A DNA stretch of 42,792 nt from Roseobacter weihaiensis (GTDB taxonomy: Bacteria; Pseudomonadota; Alphaproteobacteria; Rhodobacterales; Rhodobacteraceae). The notes under the pieces are model-generated. The model was not told the origin of the DNA. It worked only from the letters and a program-made list of their open reading frames with translations, and made no database searches. Where the stretch lies: positions 1 through 42,792 of the forward strand of contig NZ_JACNMO010000035.1 in NCBI RefSeq assembly GCF_020622345.1, given 5' to 3'. A program made the translations under genes and the position numbers. Shown here one piece after another: positions 7,378-17,580 of the stretch; the first letter of the stretch is position 1; the number at the start of each line of letters is the position of its first letter.

Positions 7378-7413
7378 AGAGCCCGGCGGACAAAACCGTC
7401 GGGCTCTTTTGTT
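7378..7413 (+). terminator. Rho-independent terminator after the EF-hand/membrane protein pair
   Basis: AGAGCCCG and CGGGCTCT form the base of a 12-base-pair stem (one G/T mismatch) with an ACAAAA loop, directly followed by TTTTGTTT. It begins about 20 bases after the stop codon of the small membrane protein. Confidence 0.85.
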
Positions 7414-7610
7414 TCATCTCGGTTATGGCGGTAGTGCCCAGACCGATTTCTTTTGAGTTTTTCTTCCGATAGGTACGTTGCCTTTGGCGCGCCCCGTAAT
7501 AATGCAAGCTGAACAATCTTCCCATTTATTCCATCGGTTCGATCTCATGTCGCCAACGTTTCACTGAAATTGGAAGCAATTGAAGAAACTCATTGCGGTT
7601 TGGACGCTTA

Positions 7611-7638
7611 TTGTCGCTGATTTCGGCCACACCTATAT
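7611..7638 (+). promoter_or_regulatory. Possible heat-shock promoter for htpX
   Basis: TTGTCG (7611-7616) and CTATAT (7633-7638) are separated by 16 bases, within the range for alphaproteobacterial RpoH promoters, and lie about 30 bases before the htpX start. The rest of the 7,414-7,668 gap shows nothing else I can name. The match is partial. Confidence 0.35.
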
Positions 7639-7668
7639 GCGGGTCATAATTACTCGGAGGGTAAACGG

Positions 7669-8547
7669 ATGGTTCGCACCTTCATGCTTATGGCAGGCAT
7701 GACCGCGTTTGTGGGGGTCGCCGGGCTTATGCTGGGCGGTGAGGCGGGGCTTGTCATTGCGCTTGCCATCGCGGCGGGCATGAACTTCTTCGCCTATTGG
7801 AACTCCGACAAGGCCGTTCTGCGGATGCATGGCGCACGGCCTGTGGATCAAAGGTCCGCGCCGGAACTGTGGGAGATGACGGCAAGCATGGCGCGGCGGT
7901 CCGGAATGCCCATGCCGGCGCTCTACATCATCGAGACCGAGCAACCCAACGCTTTTGCCACCGGGCGAAACCCCGAAAACGCGGCCGTTGCTGTCACACG
8001 CGGACTGCTCCGCAACATGAGCCGAGAGGAGGTTGCGGGCGTCGTGGCCCATGAGCTGGCGCATATCAAGAACCGCGACACGCTGACCATGACGATCACC
8101 GCCTCGCTGGCGGGCGCAGTGTCGCTGCTCGCCAACTTCGCCATTTTCTTCGGCGGCGGGCGAGACCGCCCGCTAGGGATGATCGGCACAATCGCCATGA
8201 TGATCCTTGCCCCTCTTGCGGCTGCGATGGTGCAAATGGCGATCAGCCGGGTGCGCGAGTATGAAGCCGATGCGGAGGGTGCCGCGATCTGCGGGAACCC
8301 TGAGTGGCTGGCCTCTGCACTGAACAAACTGGGGGTCCTTTCGGGCCGGATCGACAACATCGCAGCCGAAAGAAACCCGGCCACCGCGCATATGTTCATC
8401 GTCAACCCGTTGCATATGCAGGCTGTGGACAGCCTTTTTGCCACGCACCCGCCCATAGAAAAGCGCATCGCGGAACTGCGGAAACTCAGCGGTGCATCCA
8501 TGCGTCGTGCACCGCGCGCACAAGCAGGCGCGGGTCCGTGGAGCTGA
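7669..8547 (+). CDS. htpX: HtpX, membrane zinc metalloprotease
   Basis: This 292-residue M48B protease cleaves misfolded inner-membrane proteins. It has two N-terminal membrane helices (about 4-44), the zinc site HELAH at 128-132, two more hydrophobic segments (about 145-162 and 170-190), and the third-ligand motif REYEAD at 196-201. The C-terminus has the [16 protein letters not shown] signature. CGGAGGG lies before the ATG. It is intact and full length, unlike the M48 remnant at 5,478. It begins a plus-strand run with htpG and the one-PDZ protease (gaps of 69 and 17 bases), suggesting an operon for membrane, cytosolic and periplasmic quality control. Confidence 0.95.
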   Translation: MVRTFMLMAGMTAFVGVAGLMLGGEAGLVIALAIAAGMNFFAYWNSDKAVLRMHGARPVDQRSAPELWEMTASMARRSGMPMPALYIIETEQPNAFATGRNPENAAVAVTRGLLRNMSREEVAGVVAHELAHIKNRDTLTMTITASLAGAVSLLANFAIFFGGGRDRPLGMIGTIAMMILAPLAAAMVQMAISRVREYEADAEGAAICGNPEWLASALNKLGVLSGRIDNIAAERNPATAHMFIVNPLHMQAVDSLFATHPPIEKRIAELRKLSGASMRRAPRAQAGAGPWS

Positions 8548-8616
8548 ACGACGCCTATTGAAGGCCCCGCCCGCGATCCATAAATCAGCGCCGCGTATGA
8601 AACTGGAGGAGAAAAC

Positions 8617-10464
8617 ATGACCGAAGTTCTTGAGAAAGAGACCTTTTCGTTCCAGACCGAGGTGGGGCAGCTTCTGGAGATTGTCGCGGGGTCGCTTTAC
8701 TCCAACCGCGAGGTGTTCCTGCGCGAGCTTGTCTCGAACGCATCTGACGCCTGCGACAAGCTCCGCTACGCGGCGCTGACGGATGCAAGCCTCGCCCCCG
8801 CCGACGGGTTCGCGATCACGCTCGCTGCCGATAAGAAAACCCTTTCAATTTCAGACAACGGCATCGGCATGAACCATGCCGATTTGCTCGACACTCTGGG
8901 CACAATCGCCAAATCCGGCACCGGCGCGTTCATCGAAGCGTTGAAGGCCGACGAAAAGGATGCCCCCGGCCTTATCGGTCAGTTTGGCGTGGGCTTCTAT
9001 TCGGCGTTCATGGTTGCGTCCAAGGTTGACGTGCTGACAAGCAAGGCCGGTGAGGACGAGGCCTGGCTCTGGTCCTCTGATGGCAAGGGCTCTTTCACCA
9101 TCGAGCCTGCGACCCGCGATGCCGCTGGCACCACGGTGACGCTTCACCTCAAAAAAGATGCCAAGGAATTCGCCGACACCGCGCGCATCCGCCAGATCAT
9201 CACGACCTATTCGGAACATATCAGCTTTCCGGTGAAGCTCGGGGACGAGACCCTCAACGCGGCGCAAGCGCTTTGGACGAAAGCGCCAAAGGACGTAACA
9301 CAGGACCAGTACATCGAGTTCTACAAGCATACGTCGCATGCCTTCGACACCCCATGGCACACCATTCACAACAAGGTGGAAGGGTCGCTCAACCACACCA
9401 GCCTTCTCTTCGTGCCATCCGTGCAGCCGTTCGACCTGTTCGACCCGGAACGCAAAAGCCATGTGAAGCTTTACGTGAACCGCGTGTTCATCTCGGAGAC
9501 GACGAAAGACCTGATCCCGGCCTATCTGCGGTTCCTGCGGGGCGTGGTGGACAGCCAGGACCTGTCGCTGAATGTCTCGCGTGAGATGCTGCAAACGGAC
9601 CCGAAGCTTGCCCGGATCAAGGGCCAAGTCACCAAAAAAGTTCTGAGTGAACTCAAGAAGAAAGCGACAAAGGAACCGGACGACTACGCCACCTTCTGGG
9701 GCAACTTCGGCGCCGTCCTGAAAGAGGGCCTTGTCGAAGACCCGTCATTACGCGACCGCATACTCGCAGTCTGTCGTTTTGCGTCGACCGGACCCGAGGC
9801 GCTCACCAGCCTGTCGGCTTACGTGGAACGGATGAAAGAGGGCCAGGATGCGATTTTCTACATCGCGGGCGAAGACGCGGGCAAACTGGCGCAGTCCCCG
9901 CATCTCGAAGGCTTCAAGGCGAAGGGGGTCGAAGTATTGCTGCTGTCAGACCACGTGGACGAGTTCTGGCTCCAGCACATCCATGAATTCGAGGGCAAAC
10001 CGTTCAAATCCATAACCCGAGGTGCTGCGGATCTGGATGCGATCAAGGCCGACGCGGACCAAGCCGACAAAGACGACGACGCGGCTGACCTGTCCAAACT
10101 CATCGCGGCGATCAAGGCAGAACTGGGCGAGACGGTCAAAGACGTCCGTCCGTCCAAGCGCCTGACCGACAGCCCTGTTTGCCTGATTGCGGATGAAGGC
10201 GACATCGACGTGAACCTGGAAAGGCTGCTGAAGCGCCACGGACAATTGCTGGAAGGCATGCCAAGGGTCCTCGAATTGAACCCAAATCACGCGCTCATCT
10301 CAAAACTGGCCGAACGCGCCGAGAGCGATCCCGACGAGTTGCTCAAAGACGCAGCGCACCTTCTGCTCGATCAGGCCCGCATCGTTGAAGGCGAAGCCTC
10401 GGTCGATCCCGCCGGCTTCGCACGTCGTTTGGGGTCCGTAATGTCCCGCGCCTTTGGGGCCTGA
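8617..10464 (+). CDS. htpG: HtpG, bacterial Hsp90
   Basis: This 615-residue ATP-dependent chaperone remodels late folding intermediates with DnaK. The GHKL ATPase domain (about 1-215) shows the Hsp90 motifs LVSNASDACDKLR, ISDNGIGM and GQFGVGFYSAFM. The middle domain contains NRVFISETTKDLIPAYLRFLRGVVDS and LNVSREMLQ, and the C-terminal dimerisation domain ends near RLGSVMSRAFGA. Length matches the family. GGAGGAG precedes the ATG. It lies 69 bases after htpX and 17 bases before a periplasmic protease gene. The island supplies no DnaK, so HtpG would cooperate with the host DnaK/DnaJ system. Confidence 0.96.
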   Translation: MTEVLEKETFSFQTEVGQLLEIVAGSLYSNREVFLRELVSNASDACDKLRYAALTDASLAPADGFAITLAADKKTLSISDNGIGMNHADLLDTLGTIAKSGTGAFIEALKADEKDAPGLIGQFGVGFYSAFMVASKVDVLTSKAGEDEAWLWSSDGKGSFTIEPATRDAAGTTVTLHLKKDAKEFADTARIRQIITTYSEHISFPVKLGDETLNAAQALWTKAPKDVTQDQYIEFYKHTSHAFDTPWHTIHNKVEGSLNHTSLLFVPSVQPFDLFDPERKSHVKLYVNRVFISETTKDLIPAYLRFLRGVVDSQDLSLNVSREMLQTDPKLARIKGQVTKKVLSELKKKATKEPDDYATFWGNFGAVLKEGLVEDPSLRDRILAVCRFASTGPEALTSLSAYVERMKEGQDAIFYIAGEDAGKLAQSPHLEGFKAKGVEVLLLSDHVDEFWLQHIHEFEGKPFKSITRGAADLDAIKADADQADKDDDAADLSKLIAAIKAELGETVKDVRPSKRLTDSPVCLIADEGDIDVNLERLLKRHGQLLEGMPRVLELNPNHALISKLAERAESDPDELLKDAAHLLLDQARIVEGEASVDPAGFARRLGSVMSRAFGA

Positions 10465-10481
10465 CTGGAGGAAGCGCGTCG

Positions 10482-11516
10482 ATGCTGAAGCTGTTTGGAA
10501 CACTTGCGGTTGCGCTCGTGTTCGCAGCGTCGGCGCTCGCCCAAGACCTGACGGCGCCCGAAGAGCGGCTGATCTCGCTCTTTGAGGCGTCGCGGTCTTC
10601 GGTCGTGTCGATCACGACGGGGCAAAGGCGGGTGGACCCCTGGCTGCGTCGGGCCGAAATCGTGCCAAGTGGCTCCGGCTCCGGCTTCTTCTGGGGGGAA
10701 GACGGCCACATCGTGACGAACGCGCATGTCATCCGAGGGGCCGTGCGGGCGGACATCCACATGTCGGACGGACGCGTCTTGCCTGCACGACTTGTCGGAA
10801 CCGCACCGCAATTCGATCTCGCCGTGCTTCGGGTCGATCTCGATGGCACATCTGTGCAGCCCCTGGAAAACGGCAACAGTGCCGATCTCCGGGTCGGTCA
10901 AAGCGTGTTGGCGATCGGGAACCCGTTCGGGCTCGACTGGACGCTGACGACGGGGATCGTGTCGGCGCTCGATCGCGAGATCCCGATCGGGAACGGTGTG
11001 ATCGAGGGGCTGATCCAGACCGATGCGGCGATCAATCCCGGGAATTCCGGTGGGCCGCTTCTCGACAGTTCAGGCCGGTTGATCGGTGTGAATACTGCGA
11101 TCTTCAGCCCGTCCGGCGCAAGTTCGGGGATTGGATTTGCCGTGCCAGTGGATCTTGTGAAACGGGTTGTGCCGCAACTGATCGCGACCGGTGTGTATCG
11201 TCCGCCCGTGCTTGGTATCCGGTTTGACCCTCGCATTGACGCGTTGGCGCGCCGCAATGGCATCGAAGGGGCCGTCGTGTTGTCCGTCGATCCTGGTGGC
11301 CCCGCAGATGTGGCGGGGCTTATGCCAGCCGAGCGCAGCCCGCATGGCGGCATCATGCCGGGAGATGTCATTCAACGCGTGGATGGCCGGCACATCGCAT
11401 CGGGCACTGACCTTGGCGCGATCCTAGACGACTATGCATCCGGCGACAGGATCACACTGACCGTTTGGCGAGACGGTGAAACGCGTGAAGTATCCGCGCA
11501 GTTGGCCGCCCCGTAG
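10482..11516 (+). CDS. HtrA/DegS-like serine protease with one PDZ domain
   Basis: This 344-residue S1C protease starts with a signal peptide (residues 1-20, ending SALAQ). The triad is complete: His82 in TNAHVI, Asp112 in FDLAVL and Ser189 in GNSGGPL. A single PDZ domain covers about 245-340. One PDZ makes it closer to DegS or MamE-type enzymes than to DegP, although the cleavable-looking signal suggests a soluble periplasmic enzyme rather than a membrane-anchored one. It lies 17 bases after htpG with the same orientation, so it is likely cotranscribed with htpX-htpG. No sigma-E/RseA partner genes are present here. Confidence 0.9.
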   Translation: MLKLFGTLAVALVFAASALAQDLTAPEERLISLFEASRSSVVSITTGQRRVDPWLRRAEIVPSGSGSGFFWGEDGHIVTNAHVIRGAVRADIHMSDGRVLPARLVGTAPQFDLAVLRVDLDGTSVQPLENGNSADLRVGQSVLAIGNPFGLDWTLTTGIVSALDREIPIGNGVIEGLIQTDAAINPGNSGGPLLDSSGRLIGVNTAIFSPSGASSGIGFAVPVDLVKRVVPQLIATGVYRPPVLGIRFDPRIDALARRNGIEGAVVLSVDPGGPADVAGLMPAERSPHGGIMPGDVIQRVDGRHIASGTDLGAILDDYASGDRITLTVWRDGETREVSAQLAAP

Positions 11517-11567
11517 GCCACCATTTGAGCCGGCAGGCACCTTTCCTTCGACCTCATCCCTGCGGCT

Positions 11568-11584
11568 TGACACGTGTGACACGT
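11568..11584 (+). repeat. Tandem TGACACGT direct repeat
   Basis: TGACACGT occurs twice with a nine-base period in the gap between the one-PDZ protease gene and groES; the junction creates an ACACGTGT palindrome. It could be an operator, but nothing ties it to a known regulator. The rest of the gap up to 11,695 shows nothing I can name. Confidence 0.35.
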
Positions 11585-11695
11585 AAGAACGCGGCACTGT
11601 ATATCGAGGCAGTTTGACTACGCGCTGACATGGCATAATTTCGCCAAATCTGCACAACACACTGATTTTGGTACAATAAAATTTTGCCCAAGCAT

Positions 11696-11724
11696 CTTGA
11701 AATCGAAAAGCCTCCTTACGATCT
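11696..11724 (+). promoter_or_regulatory. Probable groESL promoter (sigma-32-like)
   Basis: CTTGAAA begins at 11,696 and a T-rich -10-like stretch (CCTTACGATCT) lies at 11,714-11,724. The -35 box matches RpoH promoters well; the -10 box is only partial whichever spacing is chosen. Transcription would start just before the CIRCE element, the usual arrangement. Confidence 0.5.
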
Positions 11725-11732
11725 ACGCAGCG

Positions 11733-11759
11733 TTGGCACTCCGTCGACGAGAGTGCCAA
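11733..11759 (+). promoter_or_regulatory. CIRCE operator (HrcA binding site)
   Basis: TTGGCACTC-N9-GAGTGCCAA is a perfect inverted repeat differing from the CIRCE consensus (TTAGCACTC-N9-GAGTGCTAA) only by one symmetric base per arm. It lies 34 bases upstream of the groES start. HrcA repressor should bind it. No hrcA gene is in the window, so a host HrcA must act here. Confidence 0.92.
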
Positions 11760-11792
11760 AAGCATTGACACTCTAACGGAGGAGCCTTGTAC

Positions 11793-12104
11793 ATGACATT
11801 TACCCCTCTGCATGACCGCGTTCTGGTGCGCCGCGTTAACAGCGACGAAAAGACCGCCGGCGGGTTGATTATCCCCGATACTGCCAAGGAAAAGCCCGGT
11901 CGCGGTGAAGTCATCGCGGTTGGCCCTGGCGCGCGTGACGAGCATGGCAAACACATCGATATAGCCGTGAAAGCAGGCGACCACATCTTGTTCGGCAAGT
12001 GGTCAGGCACCGAGATTACCATCGATGGTGAGGAGATGCTGATCATGAAAGAGAGCGACATCCTCGGCATCATTGAAGACACAGAAATCGCGAAAGCCGC
12101 GTAA
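11793..12104 (+). CDS. groES: GroES co-chaperonin
   Basis: This 103-residue lid of the GroEL cage has the GroES signature at its start ([33 protein letters not shown]), including the mobile loop, and the usual [13 protein letters not shown] and C-terminal ESDILGIIE strand. I chose ATG 11793, eight bases after GGAGGAG; an in-frame TTG six bases earlier is unlikely. It is 30 bases ahead of groEL. CIRCE and a CTTGAAA promoter upstream indicate repression by HrcA and activation by RpoH. It is slightly longer than typical GroES (about 95-97) and is probably an extra copy beside a core groESL elsewhere. Confidence 0.95.
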   Translation: MTFTPLHDRVLVRRVNSDEKTAGGLIIPDTAKEKPGRGEVIAVGPGARDEHGKHIDIAVKAGDHILFGKWSGTEITIDGEEMLIMKESDILGIIEDTEIAKAA

Positions 12105-13766
<1,662 letters not shown>

Positions 13767-13810
13767 GTCGATCCGGCGTTCTGCGGGACGCTGTCTCAAA
13801 AGACCAGTGT

Positions 13811-13828
13811 CGCGGGCCTGCGCCCGCG
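13811..13828 (+). terminator. GC hairpin after groEL
   Basis: CGCGGGC-CTGC-GCCCGCG is a perfect 7-base-pair stem 45 bases after the groEL stop. No T-run follows, so it may be a weak or Rho-assisted terminator separating groESL from the ABC genes. Confidence 0.4.
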
Positions 13829-13955
13829 GCACCTCAAGCGACCGTCCAGAAGAGGCGGCCCACGAATACAGGGAGCACCTCCAACGTTCGGTCTGATCTC
13901 AACCGCTGGCGCGGCCAATCGTCGGGCACGCTGGCCTGAACTGGAGGCATTCTCA

Positions 13956-14903
13956 ATGACGACGCTTGTCGAAGCCCGCGGGCTGAAAAAGCGCTTCGGG
14001 GATACGACCGCGGTCGACGATGTCTCTCTGTCCGTTTCACGGGGAGAGGTCGTCGGGTTTCTCGGTCCGAACGGAGCGGGCAAATCCACCACAATGAAGA
14101 TGATTACCGGGTTTTTGGAACCCGACTCTGGCACGGCTCAGATCGGCGGCCATGATGTCTGGCGTGACCCCGCGGCAGCGAAGGCGAAACTCGGCTATCT
14201 GCCGGAAGGCGCGCCCGCCTACGGCGAAATGCCTGTTGCCGATTTTCTGAGCTTCGTCGGGAAGATGCGGGGGCTGCGCAAAGCTCAACTGAACAACCGG
14301 CTGGCCGAAATGGCCGAGCGCGTGCGCCTGACGGAGGTCTGGTCGCGCCCCATCGAGGCACTGTCGAAGGGCTATCGTCGTCGCGTCGGCATCGCTCAGG
14401 CGCTGATCCACGATCCGGACGTCCTGATCCTCGACGAGCCGACAGACGGCCTCGACCCGAACCAGAAGCACGAGATGCGTAACCTCATCCGGGAGATCGC
14501 GCCGAACAAATCCATCATCGTGTCGACCCATATTCTTGAAGAAGTCGAATCCGTATGCTCTCGCGCGGTGATCATCGCGAGCGGCAAAGTCGTTGCCGAC
14601 GCCACGCCGCGCGATCTTGTTGGCTCCAAGGATGACGGCCGTGCGATCCAGATCCGCATTAGCTCGCCGGAAGAGGCGTCGGTCATCGAGAAGATCAAGC
14701 CGCTCGTAGGTGGAGCCGAACTTGAGGTGATGGAGCGCATGAACGGCTCCACACGCTTGCTTCTGCGCTACAATGACAAGCCAGAGGACACGCACGCCAT
14801 CAAGACGCGTCTGAAGTCGGCCGATCTGCCCGTCGAGGAGGTTGGCATCTATCGCCCGCGCCTCGAAGACGTCTTCCGCGATGTAACCACCCGCATTCAC
14901 TAA
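13956..14903 (+). CDS. ABC-2 transporter ATP-binding protein (GldA-like)
   Basis: This 315-residue ATPase has Walker A GPNGAGKST at about 37-45, a signature region LSKGYRRRVGIAQAL in place of strict LSGGQ, and Walker B with D-loop VLILDEPTDGLDP. The C-terminal 80 residues form the extra domain seen in GldA/CcmA/NatA-type proteins. It is first in a four-gene set with a permease (14 bases downstream), a GldG-like protein and a DUF4340 protein. Such sets occur in non-gliding proteobacteria, where the substrate is unknown. GGAGG precedes the ATG. Confidence 0.9.
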   Translation: MTTLVEARGLKKRFGDTTAVDDVSLSVSRGEVVGFLGPNGAGKSTTMKMITGFLEPDSGTAQIGGHDVWRDPAAAKAKLGYLPEGAPAYGEMPVADFLSFVGKMRGLRKAQLNNRLAEMAERVRLTEVWSRPIEALSKGYRRRVGIAQALIHDPDVLILDEPTDGLDPNQKHEMRNLIREIAPNKSIIVSTHILEEVESVCSRAVIIASGKVVADATPRDLVGSKDDGRAIQIRISSPEEASVIEKIKPLVGGAELEVMERMNGSTRLLLRYNDKPEDTHAIKTRLKSADLPVEEVGIYRPRLEDVFRDVTTRIH

Positions 14904-14917
14904 AAAGGACCGACACC

Positions 14918-15664
14918 ATGACTGCTTCGCTTTCCTCGGTGAGCGTCGTCTTTGGCCGTGAGTTCCGCGCCTATTTTGCGACGCCGCTTGCCGCGATTTT
15001 CCTTGTCGTGTTCCTGGCACTTGCCGGGGCCATGACCTTCTTCGTCTCCGGCTTCTTCGCCCGGGGCAGCGCCGATATGGCGGCCTTCTTCACATGGATG
15101 CCGTGGCTCTTTCTGGTTCTACTGCCAGCCATCGGCATGCGCCTTTGGGCGGAGGAGCGCCGCTCTGGCACCATCGAACTGTTGATGACCATGCCGGTTG
15201 CGCCCTGGACCATCGTGCTGGGCAAGTTTCTGGCAGGCTGGGCCTTTACCGGCGTCGCGCTGGCGCTGACCACGCCGCTTTGGATCACGGTCAATTGGTT
15301 GGGTAGTCCTGATAATGGCGTCATCGCAGCTGGATACCTAGGCACGTTCCTGATGGCGGGGGCCTTTCTGGCCGTTGCCGCCTGCATCTCGACCCTGACC
15401 AAGAATCAGGTGATCGCCTTCATCTCGGCCGCCATCGTGACCTTCATCCTGGTCACGGCCGGGTTGGAGCTTGTGCTGGGCGCGATCCGCGGCTGGGCCC
15501 CCTACTGGCTGACCGAAGCCGTCGCGGCATTGTCCGTGCTCGAACACTTCCAGCGTATCACGCAAGGGCTGATTGAGGCGCCGACGCTGATTTTCTTCGG
15601 CTCGCTCATCGTCCTTGCTCTCATGATCAACACGTTCCTCGTGGACCTGAAGAAGGCTCAATAA
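14918..15664 (+). CDS. ABC-2 transporter permease (GldF-like)
   Basis: This 248-residue inner-membrane permease has about six hydrophobic helices. It shows the ABC-2 hallmarks: a start resembling VVFGREFRAYFATPLAAIFLV and the segment PAIGMRLWAEERRSGTIELLMTMP, which is characteristic of GldF-type permeases. It lies 14 bases after the ATPase gene and two bases before the GldG-like gene, so the genes are tightly coupled. The exported substrate is not evident from the sequence. Confidence 0.9.
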   Translation: MTASLSSVSVVFGREFRAYFATPLAAIFLVVFLALAGAMTFFVSGFFARGSADMAAFFTWMPWLFLVLLPAIGMRLWAEERRSGTIELLMTMPVAPWTIVLGKFLAGWAFTGVALALTTPLWITVNWLGSPDNGVIAAGYLGTFLMAGAFLAVAACISTLTKNQVIAFISAAIVTFILVTAGLELVLGAIRGWAPYWLTEAVAALSVLEHFQRITQGLIEAPTLIFFGSLIVLALMINTFLVDLKKAQ

Positions 15665-15666
15665 AA

Positions 15667-17556
15667 ATGGACCGTTTTGCAAAACTCATAAATTGGACCC
15701 GCGGCCTGACGCGCCGCCAGATGATCGGGACCTCCATCGCGCTCTGTGCTGTGCTCTTCATCTCGATCAACATCTTCGCCGCCCGCGCCCTCGATGGATG
15801 GCGCGGGGATGTTACCGAAACCCAAGTCTGGACTCTGTCTGAGGGGACGGAGACTCTGCTCTCCGATCTCGCGGAGCCCCTGCACCTGCGGCTCTACCTG
15901 TCTGACGGGCTGACGGAGGCCGCGCCGCAACTGGCCAGCTACGCCGACCGCGTGCGGGGCATGCTGCAATCCTACGCCGATCAGGCGAATGGGCAGATCA
16001 CCCTCGAAGTGATCGACCCGGAGCCGTTCTCGGATGCAGAAGATCGTGCCGTGGGTTTTGGCATCAATCGCATCGCATTGGCCGGCGCGGCTGAGCCGAT
16101 GTTCTTTGGCCTTGCCGCCACGAACTCGACCGATGGGCGCTCCACGATCCCGGTCTTCTCGCCGGATCGCGAGGCTTGGCTGGAATACGACCTGACACGG
16201 CTCGTGGCCGAGTTGGGCCAGCCCGAAAAGCCCAAGGTCGCTCTGTTGGATGGTATTGGCCTCTCCGGCAACCCCATGATGGGCGGGGCTGAGCAGCAAA
16301 GCCTTGCGATGCTGCGCGAGCTCTATGACGTCGAAATCCTGTCGGGCGATGTGAACAGTTTCCCCCAAGGCACCGAAGTCGTCGCGGTCGTGCATCCGCA
16401 GGGTCTGACCGAGCCCACGCTTTATGCGCTCGACCAATGGGTGATGGGCGGCGGTGCCCTGATGGCCTTCGTGGACCCCCATGCCGAGACGCAGATGGGC
16501 CCGCAAGGCATGCCCGCGCCGGATGCGGCATCGGACTTCGCGGCACTCTTCGAGGGTTGGGGCGTCGGTTTTGATGCCACGCAAGCTGTTGCCGATCCGA
16601 CCTACGCGCTCGCCACGAACCGGCGCGTTCAGTGGCGTGACGTGAATGTGGGGAACCCGGCTTGGCTGCGGCTCGATGCGAGCGCGCTCGATCAGGACAG
16701 CCCTGCGCTTGCCCGGCTCTCGGCCATGGTCATGACCACGGCGGGCAGCTTCGAGACCGCCGAGGATGGTCCGACCCTGACCCCTCTGGCAACTGTCTCT
16801 GACGCGGCTGTGCTGGCGAGTGCCGCGGATGCATCGAACCGCTTTGGCGATCCTCGGGATTTGCTCACAAGTGGTGAGGCAGTGGACACAGCCCCGGTCG
16901 TGATTGCGCGCCTCAGCGGTGCATTGTCGTCGGCGTTCCCAGACGGAGCACCGGAAGGCTCGGAATGGGAGGGTGAGCATATCGCAAGCACCGAGGCTGC
17001 GAATGTGCTGCTCTCTGGTGATGCCGACATGCTCATGGACCGCAACTGGATCCAACAGCGCAGCATCTTCGGTGCGCAGATCCCGCAGGCCTTTGCCAAT
17101 AACGGTGACTTCTTCCTGAACGCCGTCGAGCAAATGGCCGGTGGAGCCGCCCTGGCTGACTTGCGTGGCCGGGCCGTGGATTGGCGTCCGCTCACCCGCA
17201 TCGAGGCAATGGAACGCGCCGCCGAGGCCGAGTACCGCGCCACCGAGCAAGCCCTGCTCGACCGCATTGCCGAGACCGAAGCCGCCTTGCGCAGCCTCGC
17301 TCCGCAGGAGGGTGAAGGGAACGGCCTCTTCAGCGCCGAGATGGTGGCTGAGGCAGAAAACCTGCGTGCCGACCTGCTCGCCGCCCGCGCGGAACTGCGT
17401 CAGGTGCAATACGATCTGCGCAGCGATGTGGAGGCGCTTCAAGCCAGTGTGACAACGCTGAATGTGGGCCTCGTGCCCTTCCTCGCAGCCGTCATTGCGC
17501 TGTTCTTCGCCCTGCGTCGTCCAAAGCGGACAGTGCCGACCCGTGTTGCGGCATAA
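15667..17556 (+). CDS. GldG-like ABC-transporter auxiliary protein
   Basis: The protein has 629 residues. One N-terminal membrane helix (about 19-43) is followed by a large periplasmic part of the ABC_transp_aux/GldG type: DVTETQVWTLSEGTETLLSDL near the start, then the domain with ITLEVIDPEPFSDAEDRA and later VVHPQGLTEPTLYALDQWV and GGGALMAFVDPHAE. A Glu/Ala-rich coiled-coil (about 510-600) precedes a C-terminal helix (LVPFLAAVIALFFALRR). It starts two bases after the permease gene. In Bacteroidetes the homologue is needed for gliding; no gliding machinery is seen here, so a cell-envelope export or remodelling role is more likely. Partner: the DUF4340 protein downstream. Confidence 0.88.
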   Translation: MDRFAKLINWTRGLTRRQMIGTSIALCAVLFISINIFAARALDGWRGDVTETQVWTLSEGTETLLSDLAEPLHLRLYLSDGLTEAAPQLASYADRVRGMLQSYADQANGQITLEVIDPEPFSDAEDRAVGFGINRIALAGAAEPMFFGLAATNSTDGRSTIPVFSPDREAWLEYDLTRLVAELGQPEKPKVALLDGIGLSGNPMMGGAEQQSLAMLRELYDVEILSGDVNSFPQGTEVVAVVHPQGLTEPTLYALDQWVMGGGALMAFVDPHAETQMGPQGMPAPDAASDFAALFEGWGVGFDATQAVADPTYALATNRRVQWRDVNVGNPAWLRLDASALDQDSPALARLSAMVMTTAGSFETAEDGPTLTPLATVSDAAVLASAADASNRFGDPRDLLTSGEAVDTAPVVIARLSGALSSAFPDGAPEGSEWEGEHIASTEAANVLLSGDADMLMDRNWIQQRSIFGAQIPQAFANNGDFFLNAVEQMAGGAALADLRGRAVDWRPLTRIEAMERAAEAEYRATEQALLDRIAETEAALRSLAPQEGEGNGLFSAEMVAEAENLRADLLAARAELRQVQYDLRSDVEALQASVTTLNVGLVPFLAAVIALFFALRRPKRTVPTRVAA

Positions 17557-17580
17557 ACGGACACTCAAAGGAGACATCTC

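Noticed and set aside
11710-11784. Thermometer-like pairing of CCTCC with the groES ribosome site GGAGG
   Set aside because: The CCTCC copy lies in the promoter, upstream of the expected transcription start, and so would not be in the mRNA.
15658-17577. Very long minus-strand frame over the GldG-like gene
   Set aside because: GC-rich third positions create open antisense frames; the plus strand gives a coherent family match with membrane helices and a coiled coil.
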